Shown here piece after piece: positions 50,823 through 59,958 of a stretch of DNA of 64,000 nt; within the stretch, counting starts at the first letter, position 1, and each line of letters opens with the position of its first letter. Location of the stretch: NCBI GenBank assembly GCA_024518585.1, contig JANIHI010000003.1, forward strand, positions 62,001-126,000, written 5' to 3'. Made by a program: the position numbers and the translations under genes. The notes below the pieces were generated by a model that was given only the letters and a program-made list of their open reading frames with translations, was not told the origin of the DNA and made no database searches. This stretch comes from Methanolinea sp. (GTDB lineage: Archaea; Halobacteriota; Methanomicrobia; Methanomicrobiales; Methanospirillaceae).

Positions 50823-53048
50823 TCAGTCATCCCGATCGAGCGTTGCAGCAACAACGCACTGCCCAAAGGAGATACAGCCGTCGCCGAGCGGGTAGGAGGG
50901 GTTCATGTGGAAGGTGAGTCCCGCCGCCGTCACCTCGTCCCGGATGGTCTCCCGGATGGCCCTGTTATAGGCAACGCCCCCGGAGAGGGCGACGAGCGGG
51001 ATATCCCTCTCTGTTGCCGCATGGATCGCGAGGCCCGCGATCCCCCGGGCGAGGTTAAACTGGAAAGAGGCCGCGATCGACCGGAGGTCAGCCCCGTCCT
51101 TTGCCCTCTTCGCCTCCAAAAGAGCCTTTTTAAGGAGGCCCCTCGTCGAGAGGACCTCTCTTCGCCCCTCCCTCTCATAGGCGAGGTCCCATGCCTCGAC
51201 CCTTCCCCCGATGGCAAAGGACTCAAGTTTCATTGCCGGTTCGCCGTCATAGGTCCTCTCCCGGCAGACTCCCAGGAGCGACGACACGGCATCGAGAACC
51301 CTGCCGGTGCTTGACGTCGGGACGACGTTGAGGTTCTGCCGGAGCTGGGTCTCGAGGAACGAGAGCTCGACATCGGTCCACCCCCTCGCGGCAAGGATCT
51401 CGGTCACCTCCGGTTCGGGGAGAATCCCATAAAGCATCCTCTCCGGGTACCGCGTCGCGAGGTCACCGCCTGGCATGGGGACGACCTCGAGGTGGCCGAT
51501 GCGCTCGTACGAGGCCGGCGAACCCACGAAGACCTCTCCGCCCCAGACAGTCCCGTCTTCCCCGTAACCGACACCATCTATCGCTATCCCGACGCAGGTC
51601 TCGCGGGTTGTCGCCGCGATGTGGGCCTGGTGGTGCTGGACGGGGACGAGGGTTGCTCCCCACCGGTCTGCAAGTTCGCGTGCAGACCGGGTTGAGAGGA
51701 ACTGGGGGTGGGCGTCGTGGGCGATGATTTCAAACCCCTCCCCCAGGAAACGGCAGAAGGTCTCTATTGTCTCCCGGTGGTAGGCATAGGTCTGGGGGTT
51801 CCGCACGTTGCCCACGTGGGGGGATGTCGTGGAAAAGCCATCGCGGTAGACCGTCACGTTCGCGTTCAGTTCCGGGCCAACGGCGAGGATCGAACGTTTC
51901 CCAAGATCGATTGCCGTCCGGAGCGGGGCAATCCCCCGGGAGAGGCGGATGATGAAACCATCCCGGACCACCGAATCGTCGCACCTGTTCTGGATCCTGC
52001 GGTTGTGGGTGAGGAAGAAGTCGACCTTGTCGTGCATCCGGGCCATGGCGGCATCGATCTCGGTGATCATGGGGTACCCCGGCATGTTGGCACTCGTCAT
52101 GATCAGGAGGGGGTGCGAGAGGTGGGAGAAGAGGAGGTGGTGGAGACCGGTGTAGGGGAGCATGCACCCGATCGTGTGCAGGTTCGAGATGTCCTGGTGG
52201 GCTTCGGGGTCACGCTTTTTCAGGATTACAATAGGTCTTGCGTGGCCTTTCAACAGCGCCCATTCCCCGGGAGAGACCGTGGCTATCCGGTCGACATGGT
52301 CGGGCCTGACCATGACAGCAAAGGGCTGTTCGAACCGCCCGAGCCGCTTCTTGAGTTCCCCCGCAAGGTTCTCGATGCAGGCCAGGTGGAATCCCCCCAT
52401 CCCCCGTATCGCAACGATCGAGCCCGCATCGAGCAACGCGGCCGTCTCCCGGATGACATCGCCGGACGTCACATCGTTGCCGGCGGAGTCAAGCAGGCGC
52501 AGGGAGGGACCGCATTTCGCGCAGGCAATTGTCTGGGCATGGTGACGACGCGAGCCGGGATCGGTATACTCCGCCCTGCAGGCATGGCAGGGGGGAAACG
52601 CGTCCATGGATGTTCTCTCCCTGTCATAGGGCAGGTCGCGGATAATGCTGTAGCGGGGACCGCAGTTGACGCACGATGTGCACCAGTACCCCTCGTACCT
52701 CCCGCTGGGGGTGGTGATGTCCGAGAGGCACTCGTCGCACGTGGCAATGTCCGGCGGTATCATCCCGGTAAGGGAACCGGGGTCGCTCTCTGCGATCACG
52801 AAGTCTCCGGGAAATGGTCCAGGGTCAGGCAGGACCTCGACCCGGTCTATCCGGGCCAGGGGCGGTCCCCGCGAGACGAGGGAGAGGAATTCCTCGAACC
52901 TCTCGCCGGCGGCCTGCACTTCGACCTCGCTGCCCCTGTTCTTGACAAAACCGACGATATCCAGCCTCTTTGCAGCGGCATACACGAAGGGCCGGAAACC
53001 GACTCCCTGCACGATTCCCCGTATTTTTATCCGTCCGCTCCTGCGCAT
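50823..53048 (-). CDS. hypF: Carbamoyltransferase HypF
   Basis: 741 residues from ATG 53048; a TTG three codons upstream is possible. An acylphosphatase-like domain is at 1-90 (G-I-V-Q-G-V-G-F-R-P-F-V-Y). Two zinc fingers follow: C-D-E-C ... C-V-N-C-G-P-R-Y-S and C-H-A-C ... C-A-K-C-G-P. A YrdC-like domain comes next, then the Kae1-like C-terminal domain (Q-H-H-Q-A-H, A-L-S-G-G-V-A-Y-N-R). HypF makes the carbamoyl group that becomes cyanide on [NiFe] hydrogenase, required here for hydrogenotrophic growth. No other hyp genes are adjacent. Convergent with the PEGA gene. Confidence 0.96.
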   Translation of the reverse strand: MRRSGRIKIRGIVQGVGFRPFVYAAAKRLDIVGFVKNRGSEVEVQAAGERFEEFLSLVSRGPPLARIDRVEVLPDPGPFPGDFVIAESDPGSLTGMIPPDIATCDECLSDITTPSGRYEGYWCTSCVNCGPRYSIIRDLPYDRERTSMDAFPPCHACRAEYTDPGSRRHHAQTIACAKCGPSLRLLDSAGNDVTSGDVIRETAALLDAGSIVAIRGMGGFHLACIENLAGELKKRLGRFEQPFAVMVRPDHVDRIATVSPGEWALLKGHARPIVILKKRDPEAHQDISNLHTIGCMLPYTGLHHLLFSHLSHPLLIMTSANMPGYPMITEIDAAMARMHDKVDFFLTHNRRIQNRCDDSVVRDGFIIRLSRGIAPLRTAIDLGKRSILAVGPELNANVTVYRDGFSTTSPHVGNVRNPQTYAYHRETIETFCRFLGEGFEIIAHDAHPQFLSTRSARELADRWGATLVPVQHHQAHIAATTRETCVGIAIDGVGYGEDGTVWGGEVFVGSPASYERIGHLEVVPMPGGDLATRYPERMLYGILPEPEVTEILAARGWTDVELSFLETQLRQNLNVVPTSSTGRVLDAVSSLLGVCRERTYDGEPAMKLESFAIGGRVEAWDLAYEREGRREVLSTRGLLKKALLEAKRAKDGADLRSIAASFQFNLARGIAGLAIHAATERDIPLVALSGGVAYNRAIRETIRDEVTAAGLTFHMNPSYPLGDGCISFGQCVVAATLDRDD

Positions 53049-53105
53049 GCCGTTCAAACAAAGATTTATTGATTTATCCTGCCATATAATAATAGGGTTT
53101 TACCA

Positions 53106-53621
53106 GTGACCGGCCATATACGGATAGTCAACGATCCCGTGGACCTCGTGCCCCTTCTCATCACTTTTCACAATGCGACCTACAAGAAGGTCTACGATCT
53201 GTTGACCAGGTCCTGGATGACAGAGGAGGAGCTCTGCTCCCATGTCACCGACGGGGACGTGGGACAGTGCCTCATGGTCCTCAAGAAGGGCAGCCTGGTC
53301 GAAGAGCAATGGAGGATGCCTGGTCCCGGCCAGAAACCTCTGAAGGAATACCGGGCGACCTACAACCGGTTCCGGGCAAATTTCCAGTGCAATTTCAACG
53401 ATCTCTCCGACCTCCTCTTTATCGCCGTCTCCAACGACGAGTACCTCCGGTCCCTGGTCGACAGGGTCGAAGAGGAGCTGCGTGCAGGCAACACGTCCAT
53501 CAATGACATCGCACGCAAGTTCGGGGTCAATCCTGTCTTCATCAAGGGGCTGGCCAAGCGCATCCCCCACCTCGACGTGAAGGGACAGGGGCTGGTTCTC
53601 CTTGACCGAAACACGTACTGA
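53106..53621 (+). CDS. ArsR-like winged-helix regulator
   Basis: 171 residues with GTG start at 53106; A/T-rich ATAATAATAGGG lies just upstream. An N-terminal winged-helix segment (about 15-70: V-Y-D-L-L-T-R-S-W-M-T-E-E-E-L-C) and a C-terminal helical HTH-like part (I-N-D-I-A-R-K-F-G-V-N-P-V-F-I-K-G-L) are visible. Two Cys residues (about 43, 55) could sense metal or redox. Target unknown. It overlaps the next regulator by 20 bases, which in turn overlaps the helicase, so the three form one operon. Confidence 0.78.
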   Translation: MTGHIRIVNDPVDLVPLLITFHNATYKKVYDLLTRSWMTEEELCSHVTDGDVGQCLMVLKKGSLVEEQWRMPGPGQKPLKEYRATYNRFRANFQCNFNDLSDLLFIAVSNDEYLRSLVDRVEEELRAGNTSINDIARKFGVNPVFIKGLAKRIPHLDVKGQGLVLLDRNTY

Positions 53622-54411
53622 CCCGCTCTCCACCCTCCTCCGGAGCAAGAGGGTAATAACCCGGCTGCAGATTCTCGTCGAGATCGCAGAACACCAGCCC
53701 GCCGTCCGCCAGCAGGAAATCGCCCAGAAGATGGGTGTCACGCCCCAGGCGGTATCCGAGTACATCCGGGAGCTGGTCGACGAGGGGATGGTCGCAGCCC
53801 ACGGGAGGGGACGCTATAGCGTGACCCGGAGCGGGATCGAATGGATCCAGTCCCAGGCAGAGACCCTTGAGGCGTATGCCCGCCACATCCGGCGTGACGT
53901 CATCCAGCAGGTCGCGACCTGGACGGCCATCGCGGCAGTTGACCTCCGGGAGGGGGACCAGGTCGGCGTCTACATGAAGGACGGGTTCCTCTATGCCTCC
54001 CGGGAACCGAGAAGCGCCATGGGGACTGTTGTCCGGGACTCCCGGGCAGGCGAGGATGTGGGGGTCACGCGGCTCTCGGGACTGATCGACCATTCAGAGG
54101 GGTGCGTCCGCGTCTGCAAGGTCCCCCGGATCGAGAGGGGTGGTTCCCGCCGAATCCAGAAAGACCGGCTCCGGGACCTCATCCGGGACGTCGGGATGGT
54201 GGCGGCAGTAGGCGTCGAGGGCTACATCGCCTTGGAACAGGTCGGGAGAAAACCGGACATGTTCTTTGGTGCCCGGGAGGGCGTCATCGAGGCGGCGTTC
54301 CACGGGATCTCATCAGCCATCCTCATCGTTGACGAGGAATTTACCGATTTTCTCAAGCGACTGGAGGGTGCCGGGCTTTCCTATACCCTCCACGACCTCA
54401 CCGCCCCATGA
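53602..54411 (+). CDS. MarR/winged-helix regulator with C-terminal sensor-like domain
   Basis: 269 residues, TTG start at 53602 inside the previous gene. N-terminal winged HTH: Q-Q-E-I-A-Q-K-M-G-V-T-P-Q-A-V-S-E-Y-I-R-E-L, followed by a wing G-R-G-R-Y-S-V-T. A roughly 180-residue C-terminal domain of unknown ligand contains V-A-A-V-G-V-E-G-Y-I-A-L and G-A-R-E-G-V-I-E-A-A-F-H-G. Its stop overlaps the helicase start (ATGA). It may autoregulate the operon; no target established. Confidence 0.82.
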   Translation: MTETRTDPLSTLLRSKRVITRLQILVEIAEHQPAVRQQEIAQKMGVTPQAVSEYIRELVDEGMVAAHGRGRYSVTRSGIEWIQSQAETLEAYARHIRRDVIQQVATWTAIAAVDLREGDQVGVYMKDGFLYASREPRSAMGTVVRDSRAGEDVGVTRLSGLIDHSEGCVRVCKVPRIERGGSRRIQKDRLRDLIRDVGMVAAVGVEGYIALEQVGRKPDMFFGAREGVIEAAFHGISSAILIVDEEFTDFLKRLEGAGLSYTLHDLTAP

Positions 54412-56456
54412 ACATCGTTGTCCAGCCGCAGAAAGGGGAGTACAAGATCCTCTTTCTCGACAACCTCACGGTCGTTGCCGTGGGAATTGCGCAGGTCGAG
54501 GCCACCGCGAAGGGGTACAGGCCGGGACAGTACCGCCTGCGCTGGGGGACCAAGCGCCAGTTCCGCCACACCCCCTCCAAGGAACTCGTCGTCTCACTGC
54601 GGAAGGGCTCGGTGTACCTGACCGGCAAAGACGAAGCCTTCGAGGGTTTTCTCCAGGACTTCCAGATCCCCTACACGATCACCGACGTGTGCCGGATCTG
54701 CCTGATGGAAGACCGCGTCACGCCCCTTAACAAAAAAAACAGCGTCCGCTACACGACCGGAGAGAGGATATGCTTCGATTGTGCCCGCCGGGAATTACGA
54801 CGGGAACTCGCAACCATGGGGAAGGTGGGCAAGGGGGCCGTGGGGCACCTCGAGGAGCTGCTGCGGACCCTCCGTGACATGGAGAAGGTCCTTGCCTCGG
54901 TCCAACCCGAGAAGGTCAGGATCTCTGCAACCCTCTTTGACCGGCTAGAAGCACACCCCGTCCAGAAGACACAGGAGATCGTTGAGCTCCCCCTCCCCGC
55001 CGAGTTCGTTGATGCTGCGGGCGTCGAGAAGCTCATGCCCGTCCAGCAGATGGCCGTGGACGCCGGGCTCCTCCACGGAAAGCACCTCCTGATCGTCTCG
55101 GCAACAGCCAGCGGAAAGACGTTCATCGGGGAGATGGCCGGGCTCAAGAACTACCGGGAAGGCAGGGGGCACTGCCTCTTCCTCGTCCCCCTCGTTGCAC
55201 TCGCTGTCCAGAAATACCAGCGGTTCGAAGAGCGGTATGGAGAGATCGCCGGGGTGGGCCTCCTCGTTGGGCAGGCCCGCATCAATATCCCCGAGAACCG
55301 ACCAGCGGGAGACCGGAATATCAGGGCCCCCCTGGTTGTCGGGACCTACGAGGGCGTGGACCACTTCATCCGGACCGGCGGCGTCCTCCCCCCGGTTGGG
55401 ACTGTCGTCATCGACGAGGTCCAGATGCTCACCGACCCGGACCGTGGCCACCGGCTCGATGGTCTCATCGCCCGCCTCAAGTACCTCTATCCCGGTGCCC
55501 AGTTCCTGTACCTCTCCGCAACAATCGGGGTTCCCACGGTCCTTGCAAAGAAACTCCATGCCACGCTCGTCCGGTACGACGACCGGCCGGTCCCCCTGGA
55601 ACGGTACCTCATTTTCCTCGAACACAAGCAGAAGATCCCGACGATCAAGCGGCTCTGCACCCAGGAATACGCAAAGGTCTCCTCCAAGGGGTACCACGGA
55701 CAGACGATCATCTTCACGCATTCACGGGCCCGGACCCACGTCATTGCCGATGCCCTCGGCCCGGGGTATGCAGCCTACCATGCCGGGCTCACGTCCCAGG
55801 AAAAACGCGAGATCGAGGCCAGGTTCCTCTCCGGGAAGATAAAGGCCGTGGTCACGACGGCGGCACTGGGAGCGGGCGTGGACTTCCCGGCATCGCAGGT
55901 GATATTTGACTCTCTCGCGATGGGGATATCCTGGCTCTCGGTCCAGGAGTTCAGCCAGATGGCGGGTCGGGCGGGACGACCCGACTTCCATGACCTGGGA
56001 AAGGTCGTTGTCCTCGCCGAACCCGGGGCGTCCTATTCCCGGGCATCAGGGACGACCGAGGAGGAGGTCGCCATGAAGCTGCTGAAGGGAGAGATGGAGG
56101 AGGTCGCCCCCGAGCATGACCTTGAACAGAGCTCAGAGGAGTACGTGGCAAACGCGGTTGTCTGCCGGGGGAGACTTGCCGACCTGGAACTCATCAACAG
56201 GACGATGGTGGGATCGATGGAACCTGTTCTCGATACTCTCCTCGAGAAGGGCCTCGTGGCCCGGGAGGAGGAAAAGATCGTGCTTTCGCCTCTCGCACGC
56301 GTGATGGCCGAGCACTTCATCGGGGTGGAACGCCTGCTCGAGATCCGGGAACTGGCAAAAAAAGTGGACGACCCCCTCGAGATCGTGGCAGACCTCTCCC
56401 TGGCAGAGATGGAGAAGAGGAAGGAGAGGGAGAGGGAGAAGAGGAAGGGAAAGTGA
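54408..56456 (+). CDS. COG1202-type SF2 helicase with N-terminal zinc finger
   Basis: 682 residues. N-terminal beta-rich domain (1-100), then a zinc finger with C-R-I-C ... C-F-D-C (about 104-125). The helicase core starts at the variant Walker A S-A-T-A-S-G-K-T (about 225) with motif II D-E-V-Q, G-A-G-V-D-F-P and Q-M-A-G-R-A-G-R-P. A C-terminal winged-helix follows, ending in a K/R/E-rich tail (E-K-R-K-E-R-E-R-E-K). It resembles the archaea-only COG1202 helicase group, a relative of Hel308. Probable DNA/RNA remodelling; precise role unknown. The ATGA overlap links it to the upstream regulator. Confidence 0.9.
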   Translation: MNIVVQPQKGEYKILFLDNLTVVAVGIAQVEATAKGYRPGQYRLRWGTKRQFRHTPSKELVVSLRKGSVYLTGKDEAFEGFLQDFQIPYTITDVCRICLMEDRVTPLNKKNSVRYTTGERICFDCARRELRRELATMGKVGKGAVGHLEELLRTLRDMEKVLASVQPEKVRISATLFDRLEAHPVQKTQEIVELPLPAEFVDAAGVEKLMPVQQMAVDAGLLHGKHLLIVSATASGKTFIGEMAGLKNYREGRGHCLFLVPLVALAVQKYQRFEERYGEIAGVGLLVGQARINIPENRPAGDRNIRAPLVVGTYEGVDHFIRTGGVLPPVGTVVIDEVQMLTDPDRGHRLDGLIARLKYLYPGAQFLYLSATIGVPTVLAKKLHATLVRYDDRPVPLERYLIFLEHKQKIPTIKRLCTQEYAKVSSKGYHGQTIIFTHSRARTHVIADALGPGYAAYHAGLTSQEKREIEARFLSGKIKAVVTTAALGAGVDFPASQVIFDSLAMGISWLSVQEFSQMAGRAGRPDFHDLGKVVVLAEPGASYSRASGTTEEEVAMKLLKGEMEEVAPEHDLEQSSEEYVANAVVCRGRLADLELINRTMVGSMEPVLDTLLEKGLVAREEEKIVLSPLARVMAEHFIGVERLLEIRELAKKVDDPLEIVADLSLAEMEKRKEREREKRKGK

Positions 56457-56598
56457 TTCAGCCGTGCGGCCATGAATGGCACAGGAGGGGACCTGTCGCG
56501 ACTCCGGCCCTTTAATCAGAATGCAGAGAGTTGCAATGAAAAGGAGGCGTTATTTTTCCTGTTCGGGCATTATATCCTGTCGGCACTCAAGGTTACTC

Positions 56599-56607
56599 TT
56601 TATATAA
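56599..56607 (+). promoter_or_regulatory. TATA box for the sensor kinase gene
   Basis: TTTATATAA, close to the archaeal consensus, lies 43-51 bases before the GTG start at 56650. A start site near 56630 would leave a short leader carrying GGTGA (56640-56644). Confidence 0.55.
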
Positions 56608-56649
56608 CGGAGAGGGAAAATTCAGATCTGTGGCTATCGGTGAAGTAAT

Positions 56650-57912
56650 GTGATCTCAGTCCTGACGGTCGATGACGAACCCGCGTTCCTTGAAATAATA
56701 AAGAAGATTCTCGAGCGCTCAGGTCGTATCACCGTTGATACTGCAATATCGGCGCATGAAGGCCTTGAGAAGATTTCAGGGAACAGCTACGACCTGGTTG
56801 TCTCTGACTACCAGATGCCGGCGATGGACGGTATAAAATTTCTCCGCGCACTCCGGGAATCAGCAAAGACCATCCCGTTCATCATTTTCACCGGTAAGGG
56901 ACGCGAGGAGATCGCAGTTCTGGCCTTTGAGAACGGCGCTGATTTCTACCTCCAGAAGGGTGGCGACCTCCGGGCACAGTTTGCGGAACTGGAAAAAAAG
57001 ATCGTCCTGGCCCATGAACTTTACAGGGCGCAGCAATACCGGAAAGAGAACGAGGACAGGCTCCGGCAGGTCATCGATTTCTTACCGGATGCAACCTTTG
57101 CCATCGACAGAGAAGGCCGCGTCATCACGTGGAACCGGGCAATCGAGAAGATGACCGGCATCCCTGCCGGGGATATCCTGGGGAAGGGGAACTACGAGTA
57201 TGCCATCCCGTTCTATAAAGAGCGGCGCCCCATCCTCATCGACCTGGCCCTGCGGAATGACCCGGACATCGGGGAGAAGTATAAATACGTCAGGCAGAAC
57301 GGGGACAGTCTCGTTGCCGAGACATTCATCCCCCACTTCAACGAGGGAAAAGGAATCCATCTCTGGGGGATCGCAACCCTCCTCCACGACTCGGAGGGAA
57401 AAGTCACCGGCGCCATTGAATCCATCCGTGACATAACCGCATGGAAAGTCGCAGAAGAGGAGCTCGTCAGGAGGAACGAGGAACTCCATGCCGCGTATGA
57501 ACAGATTGCGGCGTCCGAGGAGGAACTCAGGCAGAACTTCCGGGAACTGGAGAAAAGCCACAGGAATCTTGAGAGAAGCGAAAGGAGGTTCCGGCAGCTT
57601 TTCGAGGCCATGCACGAGGGACTTGCTCTCCACAGGGTCCTTCGGGATACCGGGGGCCGTGCCGTCGATTACCGCATCCTTGCCGTGAACCGTGCCTACG
57701 AGGAGATCCTCGGGTTGAAACGTGACGCCGTGGTAGGAAAGAGAGCCCGGGAGGTCTACCAGACCGGGGAACCACCGTTCCTTGAGATCTACGCAGGTGT
57801 GGCAGAGTCCGGGAAGCCCACATCATTCCAGGCATTCTTCTCTCCCCTCGCCAAGTATTTCCGGATCTCGGTTTACTCGCCTAGGAAAGACCAATTTGTC
57901 ACAGTTTTTTAA
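56650..57912 (+). CDS. Hybrid sensor kinase, N-terminal part (receiver and two PAS domains), ends at a frameshift
   Basis: 420 residues, GTG start. Receiver domain 1-120 with phospho-acceptor D in V-S-D-Y-Q-M-P (about 51) and conserved Lys in F-T-G-K-G. PAS 1 about 138-255 (I-D-R-E-G-R-V-I-T-W-N-R-A), a coiled coil about 265-310, and PAS 2 about 310-415 ending F-R-I-S-V-Y-S-P-R-K-D-Q-F-V-T-V-F then TAA. Dropping one T from the run at 57905-57910 continues as V-T-V-F-K-D-I-T-D-R and joins the kinase part in the +1 frame. Reads as one about 777-residue protein split by a single-base event. Confidence 0.88.
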   Translation: MISVLTVDDEPAFLEIIKKILERSGRITVDTAISAHEGLEKISGNSYDLVVSDYQMPAMDGIKFLRALRESAKTIPFIIFTGKGREEIAVLAFENGADFYLQKGGDLRAQFAELEKKIVLAHELYRAQQYRKENEDRLRQVIDFLPDATFAIDREGRVITWNRAIEKMTGIPAGDILGKGNYEYAIPFYKERRPILIDLALRNDPDIGEKYKYVRQNGDSLVAETFIPHFNEGKGIHLWGIATLLHDSEGKVTGAIESIRDITAWKVAEEELVRRNEELHAAYEQIAASEEELRQNFRELEKSHRNLERSERRFRQLFEAMHEGLALHRVLRDTGGRAVDYRILAVNRAYEEILGLKRDAVVGKRAREVYQTGEPPFLEIYAGVAESGKPTSFQAFFSPLAKYFRISVYSPRKDQFVTVF

Positions 57913-57914
57913 AG
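57905..57914 (+). other. T6 run with in-frame TAA: slip site or frameshift
   Basis: The sequence GTT-TTT-TAA-AG spans the end of frame one; the next frame needs GTT-TTT-(T)-AAA-GAC. A Phe tRNA on TTT can re-pair one base forward on TTT, as in the bacterial prfB +1 shift, with TAA as the slow codon. It could equally be a mutation or sequencing error in the homopolymer. Confidence 0.6.
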
Positions 57915-58981
57915 ACATAACGGACCGGGTCATCCTAGAGCAGGAACGGGAGAAAGCCGAGGAGAGGCTCCGCGAAGCAATCCACCTTGCACGACTCGGT
58001 TTCTGGGAATGGGACATCGGAAAGGACAAAATCTGGTGGTCACGCGAGCTCTGCGAGATACTTGGCTGGGACCCTGACCAACCTCCGCCGTCCTATAGCG
58101 ACCTTTCCCGGATTTATACCCCCGTAAGCTGGCAGAAGCTTTTTTCGGCCGTCGAGCGGGCAGTCTCGTCCGGTGAACCCTACGACCTGGAACTAGAGGT
58201 TATCCGCCCCGATGGGGAGAGGTTATGGACCCGGGCGACGGGCGGGCCCGTGCGGGATGTCGACAAGACCATCACCGGTCTCCATGGCACGGTGCAGGAC
58301 ATCACGGGGACGAAGAGAGCCGAAAACGCTCTGAAAAAGGCAAACAGGCAGTTAAATCTCCTTGTAAGCATCACCCGGCACGATATCCGGAACAGCGTCA
58401 CGGCAGCCCAGGGGTACCTCGAACTGATGGAGAATGCTGACCCGGGACAGCCAGGATTGGCACGTGAGAGGCTGGGACAGATCCTGGCCCAGATTGCCCG
58501 CCAGATCCAGGCGACAAACGAATGCGAGAGTCTCGGGGAGGAGGAACCCTCCTGGCAGTGCATCGAGGGTCTCCTCGATGGCATCGAGGTCCCCCCGTCA
58601 GTCTCTTTCGTTCGGGACTCCTGCCCGGTCTCGGTCCTTGCCGACCCCGTCCTCCGCCGGGTTTTTGACAACCTCCTCGATAACTCGCTGCGCCATGGCG
58701 GGCCCACGATGGACCGGATCCACGTCTCTTGCGTCATCGACGGGGACGAGCTGGTCATTGCCTGGGAGGACAACGGTTGCGGCATTCCTTTTGAAGAAAA
58801 GGAAAGGATCTTTGACAGCCATTACGGGAGGAACACTGGCCTTGGCCTCTTCCTCGTCCGGGATATCCTGGCCATAACCGGGATGAGCATCCGCGAGACC
58901 GGGGAGCCGGGGAAGGGGGCATGCTTCGAGATCAGGGTGCCTGCCGGCATGTGGCAGAAGAAGGAAGACCTGTCTGGCTAG
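57908..58981 (+). CDS. Hybrid sensor kinase, C-terminal part (PAS and histidine kinase)
   Basis: About 357 residues in the +1 frame after the T6 run; the frame is open from an ATG at 57782 but codes sensibly only from 57908. A third PAS domain is about 20-140 of this part (F-W-E-W-D-I, W-W-S, I-R-P-D-G-E-R-L-W-T-R). The H-box follows in S-I-T-R-H-D-I-R-N-S-V, then the HATPase domain: N-L-L-D-N-S-L-R-H-G (N-box), W-E-D-N-G-C-G-I-P (G1) and G-L-G-L-F-L-V (G2). It forms the catalytic end of the sensor. There is no independent ribosome site; it depends on readthrough or is dead. Confidence 0.88.
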   Translation, partial: FKDITDRVILEQEREKAEERLREAIHLARLGFWEWDIGKDKIWWSRELCEILGWDPDQPPPSYSDLSRIYTPVSWQKLFSAVERAVSSGEPYDLELEVIRPDGERLWTRATGGPVRDVDKTITGLHGTVQDITGTKRAENALKKANRQLNLLVSITRHDIRNSVTAAQGYLELMENADPGQPGLARERLGQILAQIARQIQATNECESLGEEEPSWQCIEGLLDGIEVPPSVSFVRDSCPVSVLADPVLRRVFDNLLDNSLRHGGPTMDRIHVSCVIDGDELVIAWEDNGCGIPFEEKERIFDSHYGRNTGLGLFLVRDILAITGMSIRETGEPGKGACFEIRVPAGMWQKKEDLSG

Positions 58982-59085
58982 GGGGGGACGTGTCGTGGGT
59001 CTGGTGATAGATCCCCCCTTCTCCCCGCGAAAAAAGCCAGGGATTTGCCGGGGGATTACAATCACCCTGGAATGGGGTTGACCTT

Positions 59086-59952
59086 TCAGTGCCGTTCCAC
59101 GTCGCAGACCCACCGGTCGTAGAACGGGTCGCGGGTGTTTTCATCGGTTGAGACATTCGCCCCCCTGTCCTCGGCCCATCTCCGGACCAGCTCTGCCTCC
59201 CGTTCTGTCCCGACAGTGATCAGGCAGAACTCCGTGAGCCCGAGCAGCTCGGCAGTAACCATCTCCCAGACCTGCTCGGTGAAGGCATTGATCTCCCCGA
59301 ACATGAGGCCAAGACCCGCCTCGGCACCCTGGCAGTAGTGGTGGGCGAGGGTCCCGTCGATGCACATCGTCTTTTCGGGGAGGAGCCGGCCCTTTGAGAG
59401 GCCAAGGGAGAGGAGGGAGGGATCGTTGTCGTAGGCAAGGGGCGTTATCCCCCTCTCTGCGAGGAGGAGCGAGCCAAGGCCTGACCCGCAACAGCAGTCG
59501 AGGCAGGAGAAATCCCCACCGCGGTCTCCCCAGTACTCGGAGAGGAGGTCGCGGGCTTTTTTTACCCTCTCGGGGTTGAGGTCATCGAGAGCAGGGGTGA
59601 CACTCCCCCCGAGGAGAAGGCTGTAGTACTCCCTGATCGCGTCCTCGTAGGTCTCCCTCTCCTCCTGGAATATCTCGCCGGGGAGTTCCTCGAAGTGCTC
59701 GATGACGGCGAGGGTTGGCGCACGCAGGTGAAAGGAGCCAAGCTGCCACCCCTCCCCGGTGTGAAAGGCAACTGCAAGGGGGGCGTCCCCCTCGTCGACC
59801 AGCATCCGGCCCTCGTCGGCAGGCAGACTCTCCAGCCACGCGGTGTACCTGTCGTCGATCAGGTCTGCGAACGAGGGCTCGACGCAGCGTACCTGGTCCA
59901 GTTCCATGACCTCTGCCAGCAACGGCCTTTTTCCGAAAAAAGGTCCCTCCAT
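59086..59952 (-). CDS. SAM-dependent methyltransferase-like protein
   Basis: 288 residues. The Rossmann loop C-L-D-C-C-C-G-S-G-L-G-S-L-L-L with A-Y-D-N-D is at about 145-170. The N-terminal about 130 residues look separate and contain A-F-H-T-G-E-G-W-Q-L-G-S-F-H-L-R. It starts six bases after apgM stops, in the same operon. Substrate unknown; the three consecutive cysteines in the SAM loop (CCCGSG) are uncommon but not decisive. Confidence 0.82.
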   Translation of the reverse strand: MEGPFFGKRPLLAEVMELDQVRCVEPSFADLIDDRYTAWLESLPADEGRMLVDEGDAPLAVAFHTGEGWQLGSFHLRAPTLAVIEHFEELPGEIFQEERETYEDAIREYYSLLLGGSVTPALDDLNPERVKKARDLLSEYWGDRGGDFSCLDCCCGSGLGSLLLAERGITPLAYDNDPSLLSLGLSKGRLLPEKTMCIDGTLAHHYCQGAEAGLGLMFGEINAFTEQVWEMVTAELLGLTEFCLITVGTEREAELVRRWAEDRGANVSTDENTRDPFYDRWVCDVERH

Positions 59953-59958
59953 GGTCCC

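Noticed and set aside
57905-57911. T-TTT-TTA as an HIV-type -1 slippery heptamer
   Set aside because: The downstream kinase lies in the +1 frame, and the reading phase of the run does not fit the X-XXY-YYZ rule.
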